Assembly: GCA_013076295.1 (NCBI GenBank)
Contig: RQOL01000882.1
Coordinates: 1,178,001-1,242,000, forward strand
Direction: 5' to 3'
Length of the DNA: 64,000 bases
Source: Sanderia malayensis
Lineage: Eukaryota; Cnidaria; Scyphozoa; Semaeostomeae; Pelagiidae
A program made the position numbers and the translations under genes. Shown one piece after another: positions 1-10,715 of this stretch (position 1 is the stretch's first letter; every line of letters begins with the position of its first letter). A model generated the notes under the pieces. That model was not told the DNA's origin. It did no database searches and saw nothing but the letters and a program-made list of their open reading frames with translations.

Positions 1-1
1 C

Positions 2-2517
2 AGTGGCAGTGCTAAGAAATCTGCTGTTTCTACTGAGGATTTAATCTCAGATTCTGGCGATGTTGGCGACAGGATGTTGGCGAAGGTTCGCGATTTGGTG
101 AAACAGAAATCCAAAGGCATGAACGTGAAGATTTTTGAAGACTCGGATCAAAACACGGAGACGAGGTCGAGCCTCGAAGCCAAGGTGGAGAAACTGTTGC
201 ACAAGGTTTCACAGCTGAGTTCTAAGAAGGACACCGGAGATCTGGCACTGAACATGGTCAAGGAAATGATAGAAGAAGAAAAGAAGAGAAAAGATGCGGT
301 CAGTTCAAAGGTCAATCCTGTGGAAGGTCAAGGGTCGAAGGACACGTTAAGTGACGTCAAGAAGGAATTGACGAAAATATTGCAGAAATTGAGTTCAGGT
401 TTGTGCATTGCGGATTGCATTTTGTTGTTGTTTTGTCTAAGTATTTTGTTTACTTTACATTTGTTCCCTTGTTTTCCTTCTTTGTTTTCAAAATAGCTTT
501 GAAAATCGGAAACATAGCGAAACATAATAAATACTAAAGCTTTTCGACTGACACTCATCGGAGCCTTGTTTTCCTTCTTTGTTTTCAAAATAGCTTTGAA
601 AATCGGAAACATAGCGAAACATAATAAATACTAAAGCTTTTCGACTGACACTCATCGGAGTAGTACGTCAGAAAGAGAACGGAAATGAAAACCTAACGAA
701 TAATTATACCCAGAAGAGGATCGAAATTGGCAAAGTGGCCAATTTTTTGTTTTCGTATATTTTGATCGAGGTTCAAAATATTCCTTCAGAATATAACATT
801 TATTTATAACATTTATAACATTATCCTCTGTTTTGTTTTCAGACAAGAAAGACGCCAAGCCCAGCGCCAATGACGTCACTACCGACGATACGGCGATAGA
901 AGCGACGGCGAAGAAGGAACCGGCGACTGCCAAGGGCGATAAAGGGCGACAAATGATTCTCGACCTCCTCAAGGCGTACGATGCGATGAAAATGCGACCG
1001 AACAAGGATGTCTATGCGAGAGAATTAGAAAACGCGTCAAAAGGTCTGAAGAAAGACAAAACCCATGCTGAACTCGTAGAAGGATTTGGTAAGTCACCAA
1101 AACCCCACCCTAAATAGACACACCCATTTGATTAGTCCCATTTAAGTCACCTTTGAGTAGCCCCCCTCCCAAATTACCCCCGAACCCCTTATTGATTTGT
1201 TTATTGTGACGTGTGCAGTTGAGCCTCGGTGAGTTTTGTTGTCACTCCAATTCATCTGGATTCCTATAAACCAATCGCCCTGGGCCTTTATTCTTCGTAT
1301 TACAGTGAACGGCCAGTAAAAGCGCTAATTGCTAGTCGCCCTAGGCCTCCATTTGTTTAATTGCTTGTGAAAGATTTAACGCTCAGGAACATCACTCCCT
1401 CCCACCTCTCCCCAAGCTTTTACTCATCGAGGCTCAATGACGTAATAACCAATGTTGTGATATAGAATTCATTTCTTTTTGTGTAGTTTCTCTAGTTATT
1501 TTTTCGGGCCAAGTAAGAACCGATCTGGGATATATACTTTTATTAAGATAACTGAGATTCATATTTTAAAGTTTTTCTTCTTATTTTAACACGCAATATT
1601 TGTTTAAGTTTGCTCTTCAATTTATTACCGCTTAGAGTAGCCATAGATAAGCCATCTCTCATAATTACGACCTTTTTGAAGTAGGGGCCCTTCTATGCGT
1701 AGCTATATGGCCTATTCGTGGATTTCAACTTAATTTTTATATGAAATTTTCTAAACACGCTTTTGTACTTGATTATTATGATTATTACCATCGAGCCTCG
1801 TTTACGTGGAAATATTATATATATATGATTTTTCAGCTTGGTTATCCTGTGTTTTTTTCTCTGTTCCCTGTGTTTTGATCATGTGATGCATGAGGAGATG
1901 GCATGTCCGGTTCGTTGCCAAATATGGTCTTGCAGGTTGATTTCCGGTGTTGTGCGTGAGTGAAATTGTTGCGCAAATTGCCTCCGCGCTCTTTTTCATT
2001 CTGTCGTTGAGCGAAGAGGTCTTGGTATCAAACGGAAAAAACATCGAAGAAGTAGTGAAATGAAGAAGGACACGCGAGATAAAAATGGCGGAGGATATTA
2101 TGTAGCACAAGACTTTCGCATTCTTAAATGATTATCAAGGGAACTACTTGAAGAAAGATAGACAAGGCTTTCATTTCGAAAGATAGACAAGGCTTTCATT
2201 TCGGTGATGCGCGTCAGGTAAGCCTGGACATGAAATTTGCTAAATTTATTGCTTTCTTGAATTATCTCCGATTAATTTGCCTTGCCTATTTGCTTCTGTC
2301 TTTATCAATCGATAATTTGATGTATTTTATGCATGCTTCAAATTTGAGCAAACTTTCTATTCTCCTGGGTGTTTGATTCAATGTTCTTCAATTTAATTCA
2401 GTATTTCATTTGTAATTTTATTTATTTGAAGTTTTGCATAATCAAAGTGCTAGTGTTTACTCATTTGAATATTTCAGATTTATTTCAGATGATGAAGAAA
2501 TTCGGAACATTGTTTAA
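2..2517 (+). CDS. Unrecognised coiled-coil/charged protein, 3' part of gene
   Basis: The reading frame is open from base 2, so the 5' end lies outside the window. I place exons at 2-398, 843-1088 and, as a candidate, 2489-2517. The first junction is phase 1 (a G before GTTTGT, then AC after TTTTGTTTTCAG) and keeps the frame. Exon 2 ends in phase 1 before GTAAGT. A phase-compatible terminal exon begins after TTATTTCAG at 2489 and would end the protein in DDEEIRNIV. The protein is very charged: heptad-like stretches (SSLEAKVEKLLHKVSQL, LALNMVKEMIEEEKKRKD) are followed by an alanine/lysine-rich linker and a helical part (GRQMILDLLKAYDAMKMRP). I do not recognise the family. The terminal exon lies inside the left arm of a large inverted repeat, so its use is an inference; the first two exons are well supported. 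Confidence 0.6.
1089..1857. other. Intron without recognisable content
   Basis: Follows a good donor (GTAAGT at 1089). AT-rich; no coding signal, no tandem repeat and no clear element end was seen before the inverted repeat starts near 1858. Confidence 0.4.
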
Positions 2518-3690
2518 ATTGAAGATTGATGAAAAATACGGAAGGTAACTACAATTATTTTTGCTTGAATGTTTGTTACCTTTTGTGAAAAGATAAAATT
2601 TAACATATTCTGTTGTTTGAATATATTTTACTTCTATTATTCCTATTTGGCAACAACTGAATTTGGATTCAACTCCCCGAGGCCTAATTCCAAATATTTA
2701 TAATGTTGAAGAATTTGTGAAGCGATTGAAAACATATGCAACGGGCGTTGATGCATGTTATTTTAATCTAGCGAATTCAAACGTTTTTGTCCCTCGTAAA
2801 TGGCTTGCCGAGGCTTCGTAGAACTGAAAAACCAAAATGGCGGTTGTCTGGTCTTACATGTACTTGACCTATTGAAAACTTCCATTAAATAACATTGCAT
2901 CTGGATTTGCTTTTGCTTTTGATTATGCCAATTTTTGTTGCTATTTTGTTGCCACAAGGGTGTAACTTAAACCCACTTCTCTGAGTAATTTACATTAATG
3001 TTTGATTTAAAGTCTTTCTTTTCAACGTTTTGCAGGGACAAGTGCAGAATTTGTCGCTTTCCAAAGAAGACAATGAATGTTTCAAGTCAGCGAAGTTCAA
3101 ACTTGAGACAAAGAGAGAGACACATCTTGCAACAAAATGGCCTTTCATAAAGATCTTGTGTTAGTGAGTTGAAAAATATTGCATTTCGCGATTGCTTAAA
3201 TAAATGATTTTAAAAGTACAGTAGGGTTTAAAGTTTAGAATTAATTTTTTTACCTTCTAAATGATTAGAAGTAATTTGATTTACTGGCCAATTTGTTTAC
3301 CTTTTTGCAAATTTTGTAAATAACTTTAATCGTATATGAAAGGCTCTGATCCAAGGGGTCTTGGGTTCGAGTCCCGCTCCGTTTGATTTGCAACGTAATT
3401 TTTTTTCTTGCTCTAAACATCTTTAGAAATGAATTTTCTAAACTTTCCTTCTGTCCTACGGACTTTACCTTGTGCGTAAAGGATTTATTTCTATTTATTA
3501 TTTTGGTTTGTTTTGAACAAGCTTTCCGCCATCCATGGACTCGAACCTATTGACACAGAAGTTTTATTGTTTGCAATCTCGCTGCTTTATTGATCTATTC
3601 ACCACCCACCATCCCTGCTGATATTTAAGCATTAAATAGTGAAACAGTCTAACCCAAAGGTCGCGGGTTCGACTCCCTCCATCACCGATA
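1858..3690 (+). repeat. Left arm of a 7.1-kb inverted repeat
   Basis: This arm is repeated in reverse at 7190-9002 (for example CTGTTCCCTGTG near 1860 against CACAGGGAAC near 8990). Landmarks occur in the same order in both: a conserved CCTCTTCGCTC segment, the splice-like site GCGCGTCAG/GTAAGC, an exon-like block beginning ATGATGAAGAAATTC after TTTCAG, a second block beginning GACAAGTGCA after TTGCAG, and three tRNA-like B-box motifs. The arms differ by scattered substitutions and indels; the left arm has a short internal duplication near 2160-2200. It is either a foldback element or an inverted duplication of the 3' end of the upstream gene. Confidence 0.8.
3345..3690 (+). repeat. tRNA-3'-half-like motifs (pol III B-box type)
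   Basis: Three motifs fit the B-box/T-arm consensus GGTTCGANTCC: GGGTTCGAGTCCCGC near 3362, the reverse complement of GGACTCGAACCTA near 3537, and GGGTTCGACTCCC near 3664, preceded by AACCCAAAGGTCGC, which resembles an anticodon-to-T-arm segment. No acceptor stem or D arm was found, so these are tRNA-derived remnants (SINE-like) rather than tRNA genes. The motifs recur in the right arm and in the tandem units at 6525-7240. Confidence 0.45.
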
Positions 3691-3889
3691 AGTTTATTTG
3701 TTTCTCTCCGTCTCCATCATGTTTTTAATTTGACATTACGCTTTTAGGCTATAATGTTGTTTTGCAATATTTTATGTTACCTTATGACGTCTCAAATTCT
3801 AAATGTTGCAGATTAAAGATGTGAATTTCCAAACGACCAGTCACGAGGAAGAATCAAAGAGCTTAGAAATCTCGATGCGTACAAAGGTA

Positions 3890-5065
3890 CTTTTTGTTTT
3901 ATTGCAGTATCCTTTCCTTCTTCATTCTCTTCTCTTTCATCCTTTTCTCCTCCATCCTCTCTTTCTTTGTCCTCTCTTTTTTTATCCTCTCTTTGTTCAT
4001 CCTCTCTTTGTTCATCCTCTCTTTGTTCATCCTCTCTTTGTTCATCCTCTTCTTCTCCATCCTCTTCTTCTCCATCCTCTCTATCTTCATGCTTTCCTTC
4101 TTCATCCTATCTTTGTTCATCATTTCCTTCTTCATCCTTTCTTTCTTCGTAGTCTCTTTCTCCATCCTCTCTATCTCCATCCTCTCCTTCTTCATCCTTT
4201 CCTTTTTCATCTTCTCCTTTTTCATCCCCTCTTTTTTTATCCTCTCTTTGTTCATCCTCTCTCTGTTCATTCTTTTTTTTTCGTAGTCTCTTTCTTTATC
4301 CTCTCTTTCTCCATCCTTTCCTTCTTCATCCTCTCTTTCTTCATCCTCTCTTTCTTCATCCTCTCTTTCTCCATCCTCTCTATCTTCTTCCTCTCTATCT
4401 TCTTCCTCTCTTGCTTCATCCTTTCGTTCTTCATCCTCTTTTTCTTCGTAGTCTCTTTCTCCATCCTCTCTTTCTTCATCCTCCCTTGCTTCATCCTCTC
4501 TATCTTCATCCTTTCGTTCTTCGTCCTCTCCTTCTTCATCCTCTCCTTCTTCATTCTCTCTTTCTTCATCCTCTCCTTCTTCATCCTCTCTTTCTCCATC
4601 CTCTCTATCTTCATCCTTCCTTTCTTCGTCCTCTCTTTCTCCATCCATTCTTTCTTCATCCTTTATTCCTTCATCCTCTTTTTCTCCATCCTCTTTTTCT
4701 CCATCCTCTCTATCTCCATCCTTTCTTTCTTCGTAGTCTCTTTCTCCATCCTCTCTATCTTCATCTTTTCTTTTTTCATCCTCTCTTTCTCCATCCTTTC
4801 TTTCTTCATCCTTTATTCCTTCATCCTCTCTTTCTCCATCCTTTCTTTCTTCATCCTTTCTTTTTTCATCCTCTCTATCTCCATCCTCTCTATCTTCATC
4901 CTTTCTTTCTTCGTAGTCTCTTGCTTCATCCTCTCTATCTTCGTCCTCTCTTGCTTCATCCTCTCTTGCTTCATCCTTTCGTTCTTCATCCTCTCTTTCT
5001 TCGTAGTCTCTTTTTTCATCCTTTCCTTCTTCATCCTCTCTTTCTTCATCCTTTTTCTTCATTCT
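3890..5065. repeat. 15-bp polypyrimidine minisatellite
   Basis: About 1.17 kb of a 15-bp unit of the form TTCATCCTCTCTTTC with variants, nearly pure pyrimidine on the plus strand. Because the unit is a multiple of three and lacks stops, it gives long open frames on both strands (plus: FILSF-type repeats; minus: acidic KDEERED-type repeats). These are best seen as by-products. A splice-like segment sits just upstream (TTGCAG then an open 75-base stretch from 3812, then GTACTT), and TTGCAG recurs at 5269-5274 after the array, so the array may occupy an intron of an unidentified transcript. Confidence 0.85.
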
Positions 5066-5384
5066 CTCTTTGTTCGTTCTCCTTTTTTCAAGTTTATTTA
5101 TATTCCTACCATTTCACTTATTATGAAAACAAATATAGTAGGATAGAAAATCAAATAAGAGAAGACGACCTATTCTTTTACATATACCCTTTTTTCTACT
5201 TTTTGCTTTCATATCCCACATTATTTTACTATTTCTATTGTGATCGTGTGCTGTTATATCTTTTTTACATTGCAGATTGATTAATTGAAGAACAGGTTAA
5301 GAGGAGAAGAAACGTAGATTCCCTTGGGGGCACTATTCCCAAGGAAATATTAATGGATATTTGTCGTTCCCTGTGTAATTAGTT

Positions 5385-5705
5385 TGCTTTGGAGAAGTGT
5401 TTTCCCCTGGGAGTTCATATTCCCTGGGGAATTAATATTCCCTAGAGATTTAATATTCCCTAGAGATTTAATATTCCCTGGGGAATTAATATTCCCTAGA
5501 GGTTTAATATTCCCTAGAGATTTAATATTCCCTTGGGAATTAATATTCCCTAGAGGTTTAATATTCCCTAGAGATTTAATATTCCCTTGGGAATTAATAT
5601 TCCCTAGAGATTTAATCTTCCCTAGGGAATCAATACTCCCTAGGGAGTTAATATTCCGTAGAGATTTAATATTCCCTAGGGAATCAGTATTCTCAAGAGG
5701 ATACT
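5385..5705. repeat. 18/36-bp AATATTCCC minisatellite
   Basis: Tandem units of 18 bp alternate between AATATTCCCTAGAGATTT and AATATTCCCTGGGGAATT types. The TTCCCTAGGGAAT-like parts are locally self-complementary. A 108-residue plus-strand frame of PRDLIF-type repeats crosses the array and is not considered a gene. Confidence 0.8.
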
Positions 5706-5826
5706 ACTAATAAGTGGTAGTAAAACGAACAAAATCTAGCGAATTAAAAAATGCAATATTAGAATAAACGATAAAAAAGTTGCAATTATTTCGTCTACTT
5801 TCTAATTTAAAGTTACAGAATAGGAG

Positions 5827-5925
5827 AAATGAAGAAATAAGTAAAGAGAGTAAAGAAATAAGTAAAGAGAGTAAAGAAATAAGTAAAGAGAGTAAAGAAA
5901 TAAGTAAAGAGAGTAAAGCTTCTTA
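5827..5925. repeat. 21-bp AAGTAAAGAGAGTAAAGAAAT tandem repeat
   Basis: About five direct copies of a purine-rich unit. The surrounding 5710-6480 is AT-rich and shows nothing else. Confidence 0.75.
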
Positions 5926-6489
5926 AATCTTTAATTTAAGCATTTTGCCAATCTGATGACATGCTTTCATGTTTTCGAAAATCTGGTTTTGTCTCTACAA
6001 AAGAGTAACGAAAGAGCAATCAAATGATGATAACGAAGCATAAACTAAATTTTAATTAATTAGATTTGTTAATTAGATTAATTTAATTATGATGAACTGA
6101 TTGGATAAATTGTACATAGTAAGCTGTATCTACTCCTACTCCTTGTGTCGAGCTGTTGGGGTCCGGAAATAAAGAGCTAATTGATAATGGCAAAAGTTAA
6201 GTCAGAATGTAATGGAATAAGCAAGGGCTTATTTGTTGAAGGAAATTCTATTGAGGACAAAGTATTTCATCAGTTGCAATTATAAGATCATACCAAAGTT
6301 GAATTGGATGAAAATGGCGTCATCGATTGACAGGAATGCACTTGATGCAGCCTCCACTTGATTTAATGGCCTCGTTATGGCATATCTAAGGAAAATAATT
6401 GAAATAATAGAAAGACAAGAAATTATCTTGGTTATAACAGAACTTGAATGCATTAATTAAATTTCACGATATATAAAGAGGAAGGAATA

Positions 6490-7240
6490 ATTTCGCTATA
6501 GAGAGAGTTGAACACACATCCTTTAGGTTAGCCTGTTTCACTATTTAATGCTTAAATACCAGCAGGATGGTGGGTGGTGAATAGATCAAGAAGTTAAGCA
6601 GGAAGATTGCAAACAAAATACCTCACAATGGATAGGTTCGAGACCAGGGATAGTGAAAACGTGATACAATCGTGGGCCAGATGTGAACACAATTTTTAAT
6701 GCAATAAAAATAATGGAAACTAAAGAGTTACCATGTCAACAGGCAATCGAGACTTGAAATTTCTCCGTTTTGGCTCTGCTTGACCAAACGACTTCACAAC
6801 TGAAATAAAAATTACAAAATTTAAAAGCAATTCTGGACAAGATGGGAGTCGAACCCGCGACCTTTAGGTTAGCCTGTTTCACTATTTAATGCTTAAATAC
6901 CAGCAGGGTGGTGGGTGGTGAATAGATCAAGAAGTGAAGCAGTGAGATTGCCAACAAAATACGTCTGAATGGATAGGTTCGAGACCAGGGATCGTGAAAA
7001 CTTGATACAATTGGGGGCCAGATTCGAACAAACTTTTTAATGCAATATAAAAACAAAATAAAAACTAAACAATTACCATGTCAACAGGCAATCGAGACTT
7101 AAAATTTCTCTGTTTTGGCTCTGCTTCATCAAACGACTTCATAACTGAAATAGAAATTAATAAATTCAGAACACATTCAGGACAAGATGGGAGTCGAGTC
7201 CGTGACCTTTGGGTTAGCCTGTTTCACTATTTAATGCTAA
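6490..7240 (-). repeat. Tandem ~343-bp tRNA-like units
   Basis: The segment GCCTGTTTCACTATTTAATG recurs at 6531, 6872 and 7217 (spacing 341 and 345). Each copy is followed by GGTGGGTGGTGAATAGATCA and preceded by a T-arm-like block (rc GGTTCGACTCCC), degraded in the first copy. The last copy is continuous with the right arm of the inverted repeat, so the units look like extra copies of the arm's inner end. Confidence 0.75.
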
Positions 7241-9002
7241 AATATCAGCAGGGTGGTGGGTGGTGAATAGATCAAGAAGTTAAGCAGCGAGATTGCAAAC
7301 AACGAAGCTTCTGTGTGGATAGGTTCGAGTCTATGGATGGCGGAAGGATTGTTGAAATGAAAGCAAAATAATAATTAGAAATAAATCCTTCACACACAAG
7401 TTAAAGTCCGTGGGATAGAAGGAAAGTTTATAACATTCATTTCTAAACATGTTTGGAGCGAGAAAAATGAAATTAACGTTGCGAATGGAACGGAGCGGGG
7501 CTCGAACCCAAGACCCCTTGGATCAGGGAACTTCATATACGATTAAAATTATTTACATTATTTGCAAAAAGGTAAACCAAATTGGCCAGTAAATCAAACT
7601 ACTTCTAATCATTTAGCAAGTAAAAAAATAAACTTGAAACTATAGATTCAACTATTATTGTCATCTATTTCAGCAATCGCGAAACGCAAAATTTTTCAAC
7701 TCACCAACATAAGATCTTTATGAGCGGCCATTTTGTTGGAAGGTTTGTCCCCTTGTCTCAAGTTTGAACTTCGCTGGCTTGAAATATTTATTGTCTTTAT
7801 TGCACTTGTCTCTGCAAAATGTTAAAATGGAAAACTTTAAATCAAATATTAACGTAAACTATTTAATGGATTGGATTTGCACCCTTGCGGCAACAAAGTA
7901 GCAACAAAAATTGACATTGAAGTAAATCAAGATTCAATGTTATGCAAGCATAAAATAGATTAAGTACATGTAAGACCAGACAACCGCCATTTTGGTTTTT
8001 CAGTTCTACGAAGCCTCGGCAAGCCATTTACGAGGGGCAAAAACGTTTGAATTCGCTAGATTAAAATAACATGCATCAACGCCCATTGCATATGTTTTCA
8101 ATCGCTTCACAAATTCTTCAACATTATAAATGTTTGGAATTAGGCCTCGGGGAGTTGAGTCCCAGTTGAGTTGTTGCCAAATAGGAATAATAGAAGTAAA
8201 ATATATTCAAACAACAGAATATGTTAAATTTTATCTTTTCACAAAAGGTAACAAACATTCAAGCAAAAATAATTGTAGTTACCTTCCGTATTTTTCATCA
8301 ATCTTCAATTTAAACAATGTTCCGAATTTCTTCATCATCTGAAATAAATCTGAAATATTCAAATGAGTAAACACTAGCACTTTGATTATGCAAAACTTCA
8401 AATAAATAAAATTACAAATGAAATACTGAATTAAATTGAAGAACATTGAATCAAACACCCAGGAGAATAGAAAGTTTGCTCAAATTTGAAGCATGCATAA
8501 AATACATCAAATTATCGATTGATAAAGACAGAAGCAAATAGGCAAGGCAAATTAATCGGAGATAATTCAAGAAAGCAATAAATTTAGCAAATTTCATGTC
8601 CAGGCTTACCTGACGCGCATCACCGAAATGAAAGCCAAGGTATATTTCCAGCAATTCATCGATTTTCCTTCTGTGATGCTATAAAATCAGCTTTCTTGTC
8701 TATCTTTCTTCAAGTAGTTCCCTTGATAATCATTTAAGAATGCGAAAGTCTTGTGCTACATAATATCTTCCGCCATTTTTGTCTCGCGTGTCCTTCTTCA
8801 TTTCACTACTTCTTCGATGTTTTTTCCGTTTGATACCAAGACCTCTTCGCTCAACGACAGAATGAAAAAGAGCGCGGAGGCAATTTGCGCAACAATTTCA
8901 TTCACGCACAACACCGGAAATCAACCTGCAGGACCATATTTGGCAACGAACCGGACATGCCATCTCCCCATGCATCACATGATCAAAACACAGGGAACAA
9001 AG
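7190..9002 (-). repeat. Right arm of the 7.1-kb inverted repeat
   Basis: Reverse-complement partner of 1858-3690. The exon-like block (rc of 8284-8340) is conserved base for base with its splice-like borders. The following block (near 7720-7815) has diverged by deletions. A segment near 8616-8690 (rc) reads as a short open stretch ending in FHFGDAR before a GTAAGC donor and is absent or rearranged in the left arm. No complete gene was found in it. Confidence 0.8.
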
Positions 9003-9803
9003 AACTTATCGACCGCTGGACAGATGGGTCAAATGGGAGAACGTTTGAAGATAGCTTTCGTTAACACATATGCAATTGCACACTTCATGGGGATATCAAA
9101 ACTCTGCTATTCAATGCAGGGGGGTATACCCAGAGTGATTAAGATAACATGATTGATGTTTCACTTCACTGCAAGACTCCCCTTCAGGTGAAGACCTGCA
9201 TAAATCTCAACAAATTTAGGCCCCCACATGCAGTAAAACCCTACATATAAAAACCAACGAGTAGACCACCCATAATAATATTGTCAACTCGTCGAACACC
9301 CTGGGGAAGCGTGAAAATGCTCGAATTACAAAAAGTTCGAATTATAGAGGTTTGTTTTATAACAATTAGTTCATTGGTGATCCTTGAAGGGACAGATAAT
9401 GTTGCTGGAATTAGATAGAGTTCGAATTACACGAGCTCGAAGTATGCAGATTTGACTGTAATTCTGATCAAAATAATAAAGAAAACAATAACCTATTGTT
9501 TATAAACAATGGGTAAGATGCAATATTCGAAAGATTCTTTTAATTAGCTTTCCTGACTTAATGTTTCCCATTCAGAGCCCTGGTTGATCACAGTGCATAA
9601 CAACAAAACAGCAACAACAACAATAAAAATACTTGATCAAGAATATGCGAAAGGAATAATTTAAAATGATCAAAATGTGATTAAAAAATGCTAAATATTA
9701 TCAAATTGCTTACCTACAATACAAGTAACCTCTTCACCACCATCATCATAATCATAATCATCATTGCCGTGTGACGTCAGTATATTACAATTCAATTCAA
9801 TTT

Positions 9804-10715
9804 TTACAAGAGACCTTGTTCCTTCAATCTGCGTCTCTCACGCAATGTCATTGGTTTCGAAAAGTCCACCGCTGGTTTTTCAGGAACTTTTACAATAACT
9901 GGTGGTTTGGCTGGTTCCTCCTTCTTCACTTCCTCCTTCTTCACTTCCTTTTCCTTCTTCACTTCTTCCCTTTTGGACTTTTCAGGTTCTTTTTCCTCTT
10001 GCTTGTTCGATCTGCGGGTTTCCCGCCTGCTTCCCGCGCTTTCATCTTCCTCCTCATCGTCCCGACCCCGTCTTCTGCGTCTGTCCCGCGCCGCCTCTCG
10101 CGTGTCGCTTTCAGACTTCTGTTTCTCTGCTGCTTTCTTCTCTTCCAAAACATCACCCCTCTCCTTCGCAGCGGTGTCTTTTTTCTCCACCGCAGCACCG
10201 CTCTTCTCCTCCACAGCAGCAATCGCAGGAGGCGGAGCATCGTCATCGACAATATCCAAGCCCAACTTCTTCCTTCGGCGTCTTTCCGCAAACGACAGCG
10301 TTTCCAACCCCACAATCTTATCACGCGCAAGGGCTTTACCAGAAGGCAAAGGAACTCTCGGTCCCCCTGCCCCCTTTCCATCTACCCCACTACTGCTTTC
10401 CATAGCAACAGCCTCTTTCTCGCGTGACTTTTCCTCCAAAACATTCACAGTCTCGTCCTCATCTTCTTCCTCCCCCATTTTCCCTCGGCGTCTTTCGCGG
10501 AACGACGCGTTTCCAAGATCTCCAATGGGTTGCTGCGGCAATTTCGCTCCGCCCGCGGGTACACGAGTGTCTTTGCTGGAAGACTTTTTACCATCGCCTT
10601 CATCGCCTTTCTTTGGCACGGAGCTCAGCAATGCGTCAATATCGCCTTCATCTTCATTCTCGTAAGTTTTCTTCTTTCGCCTTTCTCGGATCGATAACGA
10701 TTCCAACTCAGCAAC
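9804..10715 (-). CDS. Tropomodulin-like gene, terminal exon (tail repeats 4-7)
   Basis: Last exon, 303 codons plus stop, entered in phase 0 after TTATGTTACGACAG. It holds four copies of the basic motif: LESLSIRERRKKK with a paired IDALLSSV, NASFRERRRGK, LETLSFAERRRRKK, and the C-terminal MTLRERRRLKEQGLL directly before the stop. Between them lie lysine/glutamate-rich stretches. Several long open frames on the plus strand are shadows caused by this biased composition. Confidence 0.85.
   Translation of the reverse strand, partial: VAELESLSIRERRKKKTYENEDEGDIDALLSSVPKKGDEGDGKKSSSKDTRVPAGGAKLPQQPIGDLGNASFRERRRGKMGEEEDEDETVNVLEEKSREKEAVAMESSSGVDGKGAGGPRVPLPSGKALARDKIVGLETLSFAERRRRKKLGLDIVDDDAPPPAIAAVEEKSGAAVEKKDTAAKERGDVLEEKKAAEKQKSESDTREAARDRRRRRGRDDEEEDESAGSRRETRRSNKQEEKEPEKSKREEVKKEKEVKKEEVKKEEPAKPPVIVKVPEKPAVDFSKPMTLRERRRLKEQGLL

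Noticed and set aside
2480..3150. Stand-alone 57-residue spliced gene starting MMKKFGTLFKLK inside the inverted repeat
   Set aside because: Open across one plausible intron, but the right-arm copy has diverged by deletions in its second block, and the competing reading as terminal exon of the upstream gene explains the same splice site. Kept only as a possibility.
3345..3400. Functional tRNA gene
   Set aside because: Only T-arm/variable-loop-like sequence is present; no D arm or acceptor stem could be paired.
3803..5146. 447-residue plus-strand open frame (and a 387-residue minus-strand one)
   Set aside because: Produced by a stop-free 15-bp repeat; composition is purely repeat-driven on both strands and there is no homology or domain.
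8751..9152. 133-residue plus-strand frame also present (rc) at 1802-2110
   Set aside because: Conserved only because the inverted-repeat arms are conserved; no domain, and the opposite strand is equally open over part of it.
9771..10665. Long plus-strand frames opposite the tropomodulin tail exon
   Set aside because: Ser/Phe/Pro-rich antisense shadows of a Lys/Glu/Arg-rich coding exon.
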